NCBI GenBank assembly: GCA_017880705.1
Contig: JADGRS010000207.1
Location: 1 to 6,180, forward strand
Direction of reading: 5' to 3'
Length of the DNA: 6,180 bases
DNA from: Burkholderiales bacterium
GTDB taxonomy: Bacteria; Pseudomonadota; Gammaproteobacteria; Burkholderiales; Usitatibacteraceae
The notes under the pieces were generated by a model, which worked only from the letters and a program-made list of their open reading frames with translations, did no database searches and was not told where the DNA came from. Of this stretch, positions 1 to 6,173 are shown one piece after another; position 1 is the stretch's first letter, and every line of letters starts with the position of its first letter. The translations under genes and the position numbers were made by a program.

Positions 1-588
1 CATGTAGCCCGCGTTCACCCGCTTCGGGAACGCGGGATGATTTTCGATGAGAGGGCCTTCCGTCGCGACGGGCGCGCGCTCGACGTCCTCGACCACCTGT
101 ACGGCGTGGGGGTTGCCCATGGAAAGCACGCTCACCTGCCGGGTGACGCCCGCAACGACGAGCGGATAGACGAGGCGGGTTTCATCCGCCGTGAACGGCA
201 CCTCGCCGGGCGCGAAGCGCGGCGCCCCCATGTCGATCGTGATCTCGCCGGAGGCCTCGATCTTCGGCCGGATCACGCCGCTCGCGGTCTCCACGCGGAT
301 CTCCCTCTTGTCGGTGAGGCCTTCGTCGAGCACGAAGCGCGCGAAGCAGCGCGCGCCGTTGCCGCACTGCTCGACCTCGCCGCCGTCGGCGTTGAAGATG
401 CGGTAGCGGAAATCGTTCTCGGGCGAGGCGGGCTTCTCGACGACGAGAAGCTGGTCGCAGCCGATCCCGAAGTGCCGGTCGGCGAGGGCGCGCACCTGGC
501 CGGCCGAGAGCGAGACGCGCTGGCGCACGGCGTCGATCACGACGAAGTCGTTGCCCTGTCCATGCATCTTGGTGAAGCGCAGTCGCAT
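1..588 (-). CDS. dapF: Diaminopimelate epimerase DapF (3' part cut by window edge)
   Basis: Cytoplasmic, cofactor-independent epimerase that converts LL-diaminopimelate to the meso form, the last step before lysine and the source of the peptidoglycan cross-linking residue. The 196 residues present are the N-terminal part of a protein usually about 275-280 aa long. The start [19 protein letters not shown] is typical. The first active-site cysteine is visible as Cys75 in the motif [10 protein letters not shown], after [14 protein letters not shown] follows, and the last readable residues are [10 protein letters not shown]. The second catalytic cysteine lies beyond the left edge, so completeness cannot be judged. 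ATG at 588 follows the stop of the upstream acyltransferase by 3 nt, so the gene is probably co-transcribed and perhaps translationally coupled. Identification is by family motifs and is very secure; the frame is open to the edge. Confidence 0.96.
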   Translation of the reverse strand, partial: MRLRFTKMHGQGNDFVVIDAVRQRVSLSAGQVRALADRHFGIGCDQLLVVEKPASPENDFRYRIFNADGGEVEQCGNGARCFARFVLDEGLTDKREIRVETASGVIRPKIEASGEITIDMGAPRFAPGEVPFTADETRLVYPLVVAGVTRQVSVLSMGNPHAVQVVEDVERAPVATEGPLIENHPAFPKRVNAGYM

Positions 589-591
589 CGC

Positions 592-1485
592 CTATTTTCT
601 CTTGTACGGCGAGGGCTCGCCGGGCGGGCGCGTCTTGAACCGCTTGTGCGCCCAGAAGTACTGCTCGGGCATCTCCTTCACGCGATCCTCGATGAATGCG
701 TTCATGCGGCGCACGTCGGCCTCGATGTCGCCCGTCGGGTAGTCCTCCCACGCGGGATAGAAGCGCGCGACGTAGCCCGCGCCCACCTGCCGCGTGATGA
801 CGGGGACCACTTTGGCGCCCGTGATTTTCGCGAGGCGCGGCAGCGCCGTGATGGTCGCCGTGGGCACCCCGAAGAAGGGCGAGAAGATCGCGTCGCGAAT
901 GCCGAAATCCATGTCGGGAAGGAAGTAGAAGGGCTTGCCGCTCCGGATGACGCGAATGACGCTGCGCAGCCCCTCCTGGCGGCTCACCAGGTGCGGATTG
1001 CCGAAGCGCGTGCGCGCCTTGAGGAAGATCCGGTCGAGCACCGGATTCTTCTGCTTGCTGTAGATGCTCGAGGTGCCCGGATACTCGTGCGCCACGCGGA
1101 TGCCGCCCATGTTCAGGCCGATGAAATGGGGCGCCAGCACGATCACCGGACTGCCGCCCTCGGCCGCGGCCTTGAGGTGCTCGAGGCCCTCGATCTGGAT
1201 GAGCTCGAGGAGCTCCCTCTCGGAGCCCCAGACCATCACCGAAAGCTCGACGGCATTGCGGCCGAGCATCCTGAAATGCTTCAGCCCGAGCTCGTGGCGC
1301 TCGCGCTCGCTCATCTCCGGAAAGCACAATGCGAGGTTCACGCGCGTGACGCGCCCGCGTCCGAAGCGATAGAGGATCGAGCCCAGGGCCGCGCCGATCG
1401 CGCCGATCCATTCGAGGGGCAGGAAATGCACCAGCCAGAGGACGAAGACGCCCGTCCAGGTGCCGACCTTTCTCAGGAATTGCAT
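592..1485 (-). CDS. LpxL/HtrB-family acyltransferase, second copy, with HX4N motif
   Basis: 297-aa member of the lipid A secondary acyltransferase family (LpxL/HtrB/LpxM), which moves an acyl chain from acyl-ACP to a lipid A precursor at the inner face of the cytoplasmic membrane. One hydrophobic N-terminal segment (about residues 10-35) would anchor it. Family blocks are present: APHFIGLNMGG at 118-128, YSKQKNPVLDR at 142-152, FLPDMDFG at 188-195 followed by SPFFGVPTAT, and QYFWAHKRFK near the C-terminus. The oddity is the catalytic block. His120 is present, but the position expected to hold Asp or Glu (HX4D/E) is Asn125, codon AAC, one base from GAC. The paralogue at 3260-4147 keeps HX4D. 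The start is the only suitable ATG, 22 nt after the DUF2269 stop, with a weak ribosome site. Lipid A specificity, acyl position and activity are unproven; it could act on another acceptor or be impaired. Confidence 0.9.
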   Translation of the reverse strand: MQFLRKVGTWTGVFVLWLVHFLPLEWIGAIGAALGSILYRFGRGRVTRVNLALCFPEMSERERHELGLKHFRMLGRNAVELSVMVWGSERELLELIQIEGLEHLKAAAEGGSPVIVLAPHFIGLNMGGIRVAHEYPGTSSIYSKQKNPVLDRIFLKARTRFGNPHLVSRQEGLRSVIRVIRSGKPFYFLPDMDFGIRDAIFSPFFGVPTATITALPRLAKITGAKVVPVITRQVGAGYVARFYPAWEDYPTGDIEADVRRMNAFIEDRVKEMPEQYFWAHKRFKTRPPGEPSPYKRK

Positions 1486-1507
1486 GCGCGATGTTACCCG
1501 CTGGAAA

Positions 1508-1975
1508 TCACGCCGGCCGAGCGATCATGAGCCAGAAGATTGCGGCGACCGCGATGAACGCGGGCCAGCCGAGCAGGAACCAGCGGCGCGCGAGACGATG
1601 GAATTCCTCTCCCGGGGGCGCGCCGTCCAGCGCGGCCTTCTCCGCCAGCGCGCGAAGCCTCAGCTGGATGAACACCACCGGAATCCAGCACGCTCCCGCG
1701 ACGAGGTACAACGCGAACGAAGCGACGATCCATGGAGATGCCAGGGGATAGCCCATGGCGGACGCGAGCGCGATTCCCGTGAGCGGTTGCAGCACGATCG
1801 CGGGCAGCGTGAAGACGAAATCCGCGAGCACGGTGGCGCGTGCCGCGGTGGCGATCGCGACCCCGTTCCCGCCGCGCACCGCGATCCAGAGATGGAACGC
1901 GATTCCGATCCCGGTTCCGAGGAGGACCGCGGCTCCCGCCACATGCAGCCATTTGGCCAGGAGGTAGGCGTTCAT
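1508..1975 (-). CDS. DUF2269-family integral membrane protein
   Basis: 155-aa hydrophobic protein whose pattern matches the DUF2269 family of predicted membrane proteins; the function is unknown. I see four likely membrane segments, at about residues 5-32, 46-74, 82-105 and 133-151. A basic, polar loop lies between the third and fourth (RLRALAEKAALDG and onward). The N-terminal KWLHVAGAAVLLGTGIG (His11, then a glycine-rich helix) and LPAIVLQPLTG at 57-67 are what suggest the family. The ATG at 1975 overlaps the TGA of the upstream SDR-DoxX gene as ATGA, and a GAGGAA ribosome site lies inside the end of that gene. The two are therefore probably coupled and work together. The family call rests on recall of pattern rather than an alignment; being a small polytopic membrane protein is secure. 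Confidence 0.8.
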   Translation of the reverse strand: MNAYLLAKWLHVAGAAVLLGTGIGIAFHLWIAVRGGNGVAIATAARATVLADFVFTLPAIVLQPLTGIALASAMGYPLASPWIVASFALYLVAGACWIPVVFIQLRLRALAEKAALDGAPPGEEFHRLARRWFLLGWPAFIAVAAIFWLMIARPA

Positions 1976-3258
1976 CGGCGTTCTTCCTCGATGGCCCCGA
2001 GGGCGAGCACCGCGGCGAGGATCGGCACGTTCTTCAGGAGCGGGCCGAGCGATTCGGCCCACAGCGACGGCCAGAGGATCGTCGCGAACACGCTGTAGCC
2101 GCAGATGACGAGCACCTGGACCAGAGCGAGCCTTCGCGGCTTCCAGCGTCGCATCAGGAGGGCCGCGATCGCGATGTCGGCGACGCAGGCGACCACCAGT
2201 GCGGCGCCCGCGGGGACGACATGCATGCCCGTGCCGGAGGCGACGAGCGGCGCCCACTGACGCAGCGCCGCGAGGCCCACGAATCCCGACACGAGCCACA
2301 GCACCGCGAGGCTCGCGCGCAGGATCGGCCGCACGAAATGCAGCCGCGCGTGCCAGCGATCCTGGAGGTGCGCGGGATATAGCGCGAGCTGCTCCTTCCA
2401 GCCGAGCGCCTCGATGCCGGTCACGGCCTTGAATGTCGCGTAATCCCCGGTGTTGCCGTATTCGAGCTGCGCGAGTGATGTCGAGTTGAGCGCGCCGCCG
2501 AACCGGTCCGCGACGCGCGCCGCGGCCCTCACCAGTCCGCGCGGAATCGACACCACGGGAACCGCCTCGAAGCCGAGCCAGCGGCGATAGTCCTCGAGAA
2601 GCGCGCGCAGCGTGACGACCTCGGGACCGACGGCGTCGATGGTGCGCCGCACGAGCGCATCGCCTTCCAGGCCCTTCACGATGAGCGCGGCGAGATCGTC
2701 GACGTGGATCGGCTGGAAGCGCTGGTCGCCCGCCATCGGAACGGGAATCGCGAAGGGAAGCGCCGCCATCGCGCGCAGGAGCGCGGTGCCGCCGAAGGCG
2801 CCGCGCGCGACGACGAGCGAGGGGCGCACCACGATCCAGTCGAGGGAGCTCGCGCGCAGGTGATCGTCGGCGGCGAGCTTGGTGAGGGCGTAGTCGGTGC
2901 CGGCGCCGCGTTCGGCGCTGATGGCCGAGACCTGGATCACGCGCCGCACGCCGGCCTGCGCGCACGCATCGAAGAGTGCGATCGGCGAGAGGCGATGGAT
3001 CGCGTCGATCGAATGGGTCCGCGTGCCCTGCAGGATGCCCGCGCAATTCACCACGGCGTCGATGCCGTCGAGCCGCGGCAACCAGGTCCCGGCGGCGATG
3101 TCGCGATCGAGGTCGACGACGATCGCGCGTTCGGTCGCGAAGGGCGGCGCCGACGCGGCGCTGCGCACCGCGGGCACCACCTGGTGCCCGCGCGCCGCGA
3201 GGGCGGCGAGAATCTCGCGGCCGATGAATCCCGAGGCGCCGAGAAGGAGGATGCGCAT
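1972..3258 (-). CDS. SDR (atypical/extended) oxidoreductase fused to DoxX-like membrane domain
   Basis: 428-aa two-part protein. Residues 1 to about 300 form a short-chain dehydrogenase/reductase Rossmann domain: the nucleotide-binding loop GASGFIG is at 7-13, an acidic Asp49 follows the third strand, NCAGILQG is at 71-78, and the catalytic-type YxxxK is Tyr123-Lys127 after a Ser-rich strand (QVSAIS). PIHVDDLA at 183-190 is typical of NAD(P)-dependent epimerase/NmrA-like members. From about residue 310 there are four hydrophobic helices (about 312-333, 346-369, 377-397, 408-422) resembling DoxX-like domains, so the enzyme would be tethered to the inner membrane. The substrate is unknown. ATG at 3258 is chosen because the fold begins at once (MRILLLGASG). 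A GTG at 3270 would add four residues and overlap the upstream gene. Only 1 nt separates it from the acyltransferase stop, and it overlaps DUF2269 downstream. The SDR domain is sure; the DoxX-type label is likely. Confidence 0.88.
   Translation of the reverse strand: MRILLLGASGFIGREILAALAARGHQVVPAVRSAASAPPFATERAIVVDLDRDIAAGTWLPRLDGIDAVVNCAGILQGTRTHSIDAIHRLSPIALFDACAQAGVRRVIQVSAISAERGAGTDYALTKLAADDHLRASSLDWIVVRPSLVVARGAFGGTALLRAMAALPFAIPVPMAGDQRFQPIHVDDLAALIVKGLEGDALVRRTIDAVGPEVVTLRALLEDYRRWLGFEAVPVVSIPRGLVRAAARVADRFGGALNSTSLAQLEYGNTGDYATFKAVTGIEALGWKEQLALYPAHLQDRWHARLHFVRPILRASLAVLWLVSGFVGLAALRQWAPLVASGTGMHVVPAGAALVVACVADIAIAALLMRRWKPRRLALVQVLVICGYSVFATILWPSLWAESLGPLLKNVPILAAVLALGAIEEERR
1984..1989 (-). 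promoter_or_regulatory. Shine-Dalgarno of the DUF2269 gene, inside the SDR-DoxX coding end
   Basis: GAGGAA on the minus strand, 8 nt before the ATG at 1975. It is formed by the codons for the terminal Glu-rich tail of the SDR-DoxX protein. Together with the ATGA stop/start overlap it fixes the DUF2269 start and suggests translational coupling. Confidence 0.7.
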
Positions 3259-3259
3259 C

Positions 3260-4147
3260 TCAGGCCGCACCCGAAGGCGCCGGCGCGGCCGGCGCGCCCG
3301 CGGGGCGCTTGTAGCGGTTGTAGCCCCACAGGTATTGCGCGGGGCACTCGCGCACGAGCCTCTCCACCATTTCGTTCACCTTGCGCGCCGCGTCGCGGCG
3401 ATCGGCGGGCAGCGCGCCTTCCAGGGGCTCGAGATGCAGCCTGAAGCCCTCCCCCGCGGGCAGGCGCTCGGCGTAGCAGAACACGAGCGCGGCATCGGAG
3501 GCCTGCTGCAGGCGGCCCACGAGGGTCATGGTGTACGCCGGACGCCCGAAGAAATCGACCCATTCGCCTTCGCCCAACCCCGGGACCTGGTCGGGGAGCA
3601 CGATGCTGCAGCCGCCGCGGCGCAAGTGCTTCAGCACCATGCGTACGCCCGCGAGCGTCGCGGGCGCGGTGTTCGAGCCGTCGGGAGCCGCGCCGCGATT
3701 GCGTCCCTCGCGCATCATCTGGTCGAACCAGAACACCTTGTGGGGGCGGTACATCGCCAGGATCGGCAGGTGGGTCCAGAGATAGCGCCCGGCGATGTCG
3801 TAGCTGCCGAGGTGCGGCGTCACGAAGACGATGGCCTGCCCGCGCGCGCGCAGCTTCTCGACCGCTTCCCAGCCCACGCGGTCCACCACCGTCGCCGCGA
3901 CTTCGTCGATGGGACGGAAGAGCGCCCACACGAGCTCGGTCGCCCCCTTGCCGATCTCGGCGGCGTTCGCCTTGCCCAGGCGGCGCACGTCGTCGGAAGA
4001 GGGCGCGAGGCCGCTCGCGGCGAGGTTGTCGAGGACCCTCATCCGGTAGCGCGGCGAGCAGAAATAGACCAATCGCCCCAGGAAAGCGCCCACGGCGTGG
4101 TTGGCTCCCAGCGAGAGGCGCGCGAGCGGACGAAGGAAGAGTTTCAA
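3260..4147 (-). CDS. lpxL: LpxL/HtrB-type lipid A acyltransferase, canonical HX4D copy, probable TTG start
   Basis: 295-aa (from the chosen start) lysophospholipid/lipid A acyltransferase, expected to transfer a fatty acyl chain from acyl-ACP to a Kdo-lipid A precursor at the inner membrane. The catalytic block TPHLGSYD is intact (His112, Asp117). YRPHKVFWFDQMMREGRNRG at 133-152, VLPDQVPG at 183-190 and YLWGYNRYK near residue 272 are the other family blocks. There is no ATG between the metK overlap and residue 36. A much longer ORF begins at 4402 but runs antisense through metK and is not credible. TTG at 4147 places the usual family opening (KLFLRPLARLSLG, then LVYFCSPRYR) at the right distance and gives a length close to the paralogue's 297 aa. 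No Shine-Dalgarno precedes it, so the start is uncertain. First gene of the five-gene minus operon, divergent from metK. The symbol reflects family membership; acyl position is not shown. Confidence 0.88.
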   Translation of the reverse strand: MKLFLRPLARLSLGANHAVGAFLGRLVYFCSPRYRMRVLDNLAASGLAPSSDDVRRLGKANAAEIGKGATELVWALFRPIDEVAATVVDRVGWEAVEKLRARGQAIVFVTPHLGSYDIAGRYLWTHLPILAMYRPHKVFWFDQMMREGRNRGAAPDGSNTAPATLAGVRMVLKHLRRGGCSIVLPDQVPGLGEGEWVDFFGRPAYTMTLVGRLQQASDAALVFCYAERLPAGEGFRLHLEPLEGALPADRRDAARKVNEMVERLVRECPAQYLWGYNRYKRPAGAPAAPAPSGAA

Positions 4148-4175
4148 TTGAAGGACGAGAAGCCGCGCGGTCTTT

Positions 4176-4186
4176 GCTAAAATAGC
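4176..4186. promoter_or_regulatory. metK -10 region, nearly symmetric and possibly bidirectional
   Basis: GCTAAAATAGC contains TAAAAT (4178-4183), a good sigma-70-type -10 on the plus strand 31 nt before the metK ATG, which would give a leader of about 25 nt. The element is an inverted repeat (GCTA-AAA-TAGC), so the other strand reads TATTTT, a weaker -10 that could serve the divergent acyltransferase operon. No convincing -35 is visible for either direction. Placement for metK is plausible; use in the other direction is inference. Confidence 0.55.
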
Positions 4187-4214
4187 CGCTAATGCGACTG
4201 TGGGGTTACCCGAA

Positions 4215-5429
4215 ATGAAAAGCGAGTTCCTGTTTACCTCCGAATCGGTTTCCGAGGGCCATCCGGACAAGGTGTCGGACCAGATCTCCGATTCGGTGCT
4301 CGACGCCATTTTAGCGCAGGACCCGACTTCCCGAGTCGCGGCGGAGACGCTGTGCAACACGGGCCTGGTGCTCATGGCGGGCGAGATCACCACGAGCGCC
4401 AACGTGGACTACATCCAGGTCGCGCGCGACATGATCAAGCGCATCGGGTACGACAACACCGAATACGGCATCGACTACAAGGGCTGCGCGGTGCTCGTCG
4501 CCTACGACAAGCAGAGCCCCGACATCAAGCAGGGCGTCGATCACGCCCAGGACGATCCGCTGAACCAGGGCGCCGGCGACCAGGGCCTCATGTTCGGCTA
4601 TGCGTGCGACGAGACGCCGGTGCTCATGCCCGCGCCCATCTATTACGCGCACCGGCTGGTCGAGCGCCAGGCGATGCTGCGCAAGGATGGGCGGCTGCCG
4701 TGGCTGCGTCCCGACGCGAAGAGCCAGGTCACGTTCAAGTACGTCGACGGCAAGCCCGCCGAGATCGACACCGTGGTCCTCTCGACGCAGCACTCCCCCG
4801 AGATGAGCGACGGCCCGAAGATGAAGAAGGAAGCGATCGACGCGGTGATCGAGATGATCATCAAGCCGGTGCTGCCGAAGGAGTTCCTCAAGAACACGAA
4901 GTACCTCGTGAATCCCACCGGCCGTTTCGTGGTGGGCGGACCCCAGGGCGATTGCGGCCTCACGGGGCGCAAGATCATCGTCGACACCTACGGTGGCGCC
5001 TGCCCCCATGGCGGCGGCGCCTTCTCGGGCAAGGATCCGTCGAAGGTGGACCGCTCGGCCGCGTACGCCGCGCGCTACGTGGCGAAGAACATCGTCGCGG
5101 CTGGGCTCGCTCGCCAATGCCAGATCCAGGTGAGCTACGCGATCGGCGTCGCGCGCCCGATCAACGTGACCGTCTACACCGAGGGCACCGGCGTCATTTC
5201 CGACGACAAGATCGCCCATCTGATCCAGCAGCACTTCGACCTGCGCCCGCGCGGCATCGTGCTGATGCTCGATCTCCTGCGCCCGATCTACGCGAAGACG
5301 GCGGCGTACGGCCATTTCGGCCGCGAGGAGCCCGAGTTCACCTGGGAAGCGACGGACAAGGTGGCGATGCTTCGCGAGGCCGCCGGCATCAAGGGCGACG
5401 CCAAGCGCGCCATGGCAGCCGCCGACTAG
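4215..5429 (+). CDS. metK: S-adenosylmethionine synthetase MetK
   Basis: 404-aa methionine adenosyltransferase, cytoplasmic, making S-adenosylmethionine, phosphate and diphosphate from methionine and ATP. The N-terminal [17 protein letters not shown] carries the active-site His16 and metal-binding Asp18. The family signature GAGDQG is at 119-124, and the second signature, the glycine-rich GGGAFSGKD, is at 266-274, followed by the near-invariant [20 protein letters not shown]. Length is slightly above the usual 385-400, with an Ala-rich tail. ATG at 4215 is preferred because it starts the conserved region directly and has a GGGG purine run 9 nt upstream; a GTG at 4200 would add five residues of no known value. 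The gene is monocistronic by appearance: own promoter, divergent acyltransferase operon upstream, convergent GST downstream with overlapping stops, and a strong terminator 18 nt after the stop. No riboswitch fits in its short leader. Confidence 0.99.
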   Translation: MKSEFLFTSESVSEGHPDKVSDQISDSVLDAILAQDPTSRVAAETLCNTGLVLMAGEITTSANVDYIQVARDMIKRIGYDNTEYGIDYKGCAVLVAYDKQSPDIKQGVDHAQDDPLNQGAGDQGLMFGYACDETPVLMPAPIYYAHRLVERQAMLRKDGRLPWLRPDAKSQVTFKYVDGKPAEIDTVVLSTQHSPEMSDGPKMKKEAIDAVIEMIIKPVLPKEFLKNTKYLVNPTGRFVVGGPQGDCGLTGRKIIVDTYGGACPHGGGAFSGKDPSKVDRSAAYAARYVAKNIVAAGLARQCQIQVSYAIGVARPINVTVYTEGTGVISDDKIAHLIQQHFDLRPRGIVLMLDLLRPIYAKTAAYGHFGREEPEFTWEATDKVAMLREAAGIKGDAKRAMAAAD

Positions 5430-6052
5430 CCGAAGTTTCGCTTCAACGCATCGGCCACCCCCGGGGTGGCCGATGCTTTTTCGGCGATCGCGAAGAGCTT
5501 CGGCGCGTTCGCGGCGAACCACTTGCGGCCCGGCCGCCAGTACGTCATCGGCGCGATGTAGAGATCTAGGGCGCTCATCGCGCCGCCGAGGAACCAGGGG
5601 CCCTTCGCCTCGCCCTCGACCTGCCGCCAAAGGTTCTCGCGATGGCGGTTGGTGCTCTCGCGCAATTGCTTCGCGCCTTCCTCGTTCGCGACCCATTTCG
5701 ACGTGTCGTCGCCGTACGTGAACGTGGGATAGATCGCCGCCACCAGGAAGGCCGCCCAGCGGTAGAAGACCGGTCGCAGCGGATCGCCGCGCGCGGGGAT
5801 GAGCTTCGCCCCGGGCGCCAGGTCGTCGATGTAGTGCAGCATCGCGAGGCTCTCGGTGACGACCGCGCCATCCGGCAGCACCATGGCCGGCACCTGGCCC
5901 AACGGGTTCACCGAGAGCAGGCGCGCGCGCGTGGGGCTGTCGGCCGCGTAGTCGACCTCCTCGTAGTCATAGGGAATGCCGGCGAACGCGAGCGCGCCCT
6001 CGACGATGGCGTTGCCGCAGCCCTTGCTGCCGATGAGAAGCGTCTTCTTCAA
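5426..6052 (-). CDS. Glutathione S-transferase family protein, TTG start
   Basis: 208-aa protein with the two-domain glutathione S-transferase plan, a soluble family that conjugates or reduces substrates with glutathione. The N-terminal thioredoxin-like domain holds [15 protein letters not shown] with the cis-proline Pro55, then the glutathione-binding pair Glu67-Ser68 in [13 protein letters not shown]. The all-helical C-terminal domain includes SALD at 160-163, the usual N-capping box. In the catalytic region ([10 protein letters not shown]) Cys12 or Ser9 could activate the thiol; I cannot decide which, so the class is open. TTG at 6052 is chosen because GGGAGG lies 7 nt upstream and the domain starts there. 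An ATG at 6130 would add a low-quality extension running into the riboswitch. The gene is convergent with metK (stop codons overlap by 2 nt) and divergent from the riboswitch leader. Substrate is unknown. Confidence 0.92.
   Translation of the reverse strand: MKKTLLIGSKGCGNAIVEGALAFAGIPYDYEEVDYAADSPTRARLLSVNPLGQVPAMVLPDGAVVTESLAMLHYIDDLAPGAKLIPARGDPLRPVFYRWAAFLVAAIYPTFTYGDDTSKWVANEEGAKQLRESTNRHRENLWRQVEGEAKGPWFLGGAMSALDLYIAPMTYWRPGRKWFAANAPKLFAIAEKASATPGVADALKRNFG
5448..5481 (+). terminator. Rho-independent terminator of metK, embedded in the GST coding end
   Basis: A perfect 13-bp stem (GCATCGGCCACCC at 5448-5460 with its complement at 5464-5476), a 3-nt loop CCG, then TTTTT at 5477-5481. 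It begins 18 nt after the metK stop. On the other strand no T-run follows the hairpin, so it should terminate only metK transcription. The whole hairpin is also coding sequence for residues 193-202 of the convergent GST gene. Confidence 0.93.
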
Positions 6053-6059
6053 GGGATTT

Positions 6060-6065
6060 CCTCCC
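6060..6065 (-). promoter_or_regulatory. Shine-Dalgarno deciding the GST TTG start
   Basis: GGGAGG on the minus strand, 7 nt before TTG at 6052. It is the strongest ribosome site in the window and the main reason for the TTG start. The site is followed by AAATCCC, so GGGA could pair with TCCC in a 4-bp hairpin just before the start codon; this is too short to claim as regulatory. Confidence 0.8.
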
Positions 6066-6099
6066 GGTCGCGGGAATGGCGGGGATCTCCCGGGTGGTT

Positions 6100-6105
6100 T
6101 ACAAT
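6100..6105 (+). promoter_or_regulatory. -10 box for the riboswitch-controlled (probable ahcY) transcript
   Basis: TACAAT on the plus strand, 7 nt before the first base of the riboswitch P1 stem, so transcription would begin almost exactly at the riboswitch. The following bases AGCGG resemble those after the metK -10 (AGCCG). The -35 at the expected place (around 6077-6082, TGGCGG) is poor, so the strength is uncertain. Confidence 0.65.
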
Positions 6106-6112
6106 AGCGGGC

Positions 6113-6173
6113 GTTCGAGGAGCGTTGCAACGGGAATTTCCCGCCAGGCTCGAACCTATCAAAACCGCGCTCG
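6113..6173 (+). promoter_or_regulatory. S-adenosylhomocysteine (SAH) riboswitch
   Basis: The sequence follows the SAH riboswitch consensus: the conserved GAGGAGCGTTGCAACGGG, a short P2 hairpin (CGGG-AATTT-CCCG at 6131-6143), then GCCAGGCTCG. The P1 stem is a perfect 7 bp (GTTCGAG at 6113-6119 with CTCGAAC at 6149-6155). The pseudoknot is GAGCG (6120-6124) with CGCTC (6168-6172), extendable by a U-G pair. This RNA class binds S-adenosylhomocysteine and turns on genes that remove it, most often ahcY, which should begin just past the right edge. The controlled gene and its ribosome site are not in the window. Presence next to metK fits a methyl-cycle locus. Confidence 0.93.

Noticed and set aside
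37..1530. 497-aa plus-strand open frame antisense to dapF and the second acyltransferase
   Set aside because: It is His/Arg/Ala/Glu-rich with no recognisable domain and mirrors two clear genes. Long antisense frames are expected in GC-rich coding DNA.
2897..4180. 427-aa plus-strand open frame antisense to the SDR-DoxX and first acyltransferase genes
   Set aside because: Same shadow composition, and it spans the junction of two well-supported minus-strand genes.
4184..4214. Possible SAM riboswitch in the metK leader
   Set aside because: Only about 25-30 nt are available after the -10, too short for the SAM riboswitch classes I know, and no conserved core is visible.
4148..4402. N-terminal extension of the first acyltransferase starting at ATG 4402
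   Set aside because: It would run antisense through the first 188 nt of metK and the metK promoter and adds 85 residues unlike the family.
4311..5696. 461-aa minus-strand open frame antisense to metK
   Set aside because: Low-complexity Arg/Ala/His/Asp composition, no family pattern, crosses the metK/GST boundary. A shadow of the metK frame.
6060..6094. Repeated CCGGGAG upstream of the GST gene (minus strand 6094-6088 and 6067-6061)
   Set aside because: A 7-base GC-rich repeat at one spacing is easily chance. No start codon sits behind the distal copy.
6053..6130. N-terminal extension of the GST gene from ATG 6130
   Set aside because: The added residues are Pro/Arg/Ser-rich, overlap the riboswitch on the other strand, and ignore the strong Shine-Dalgarno before TTG 6052.
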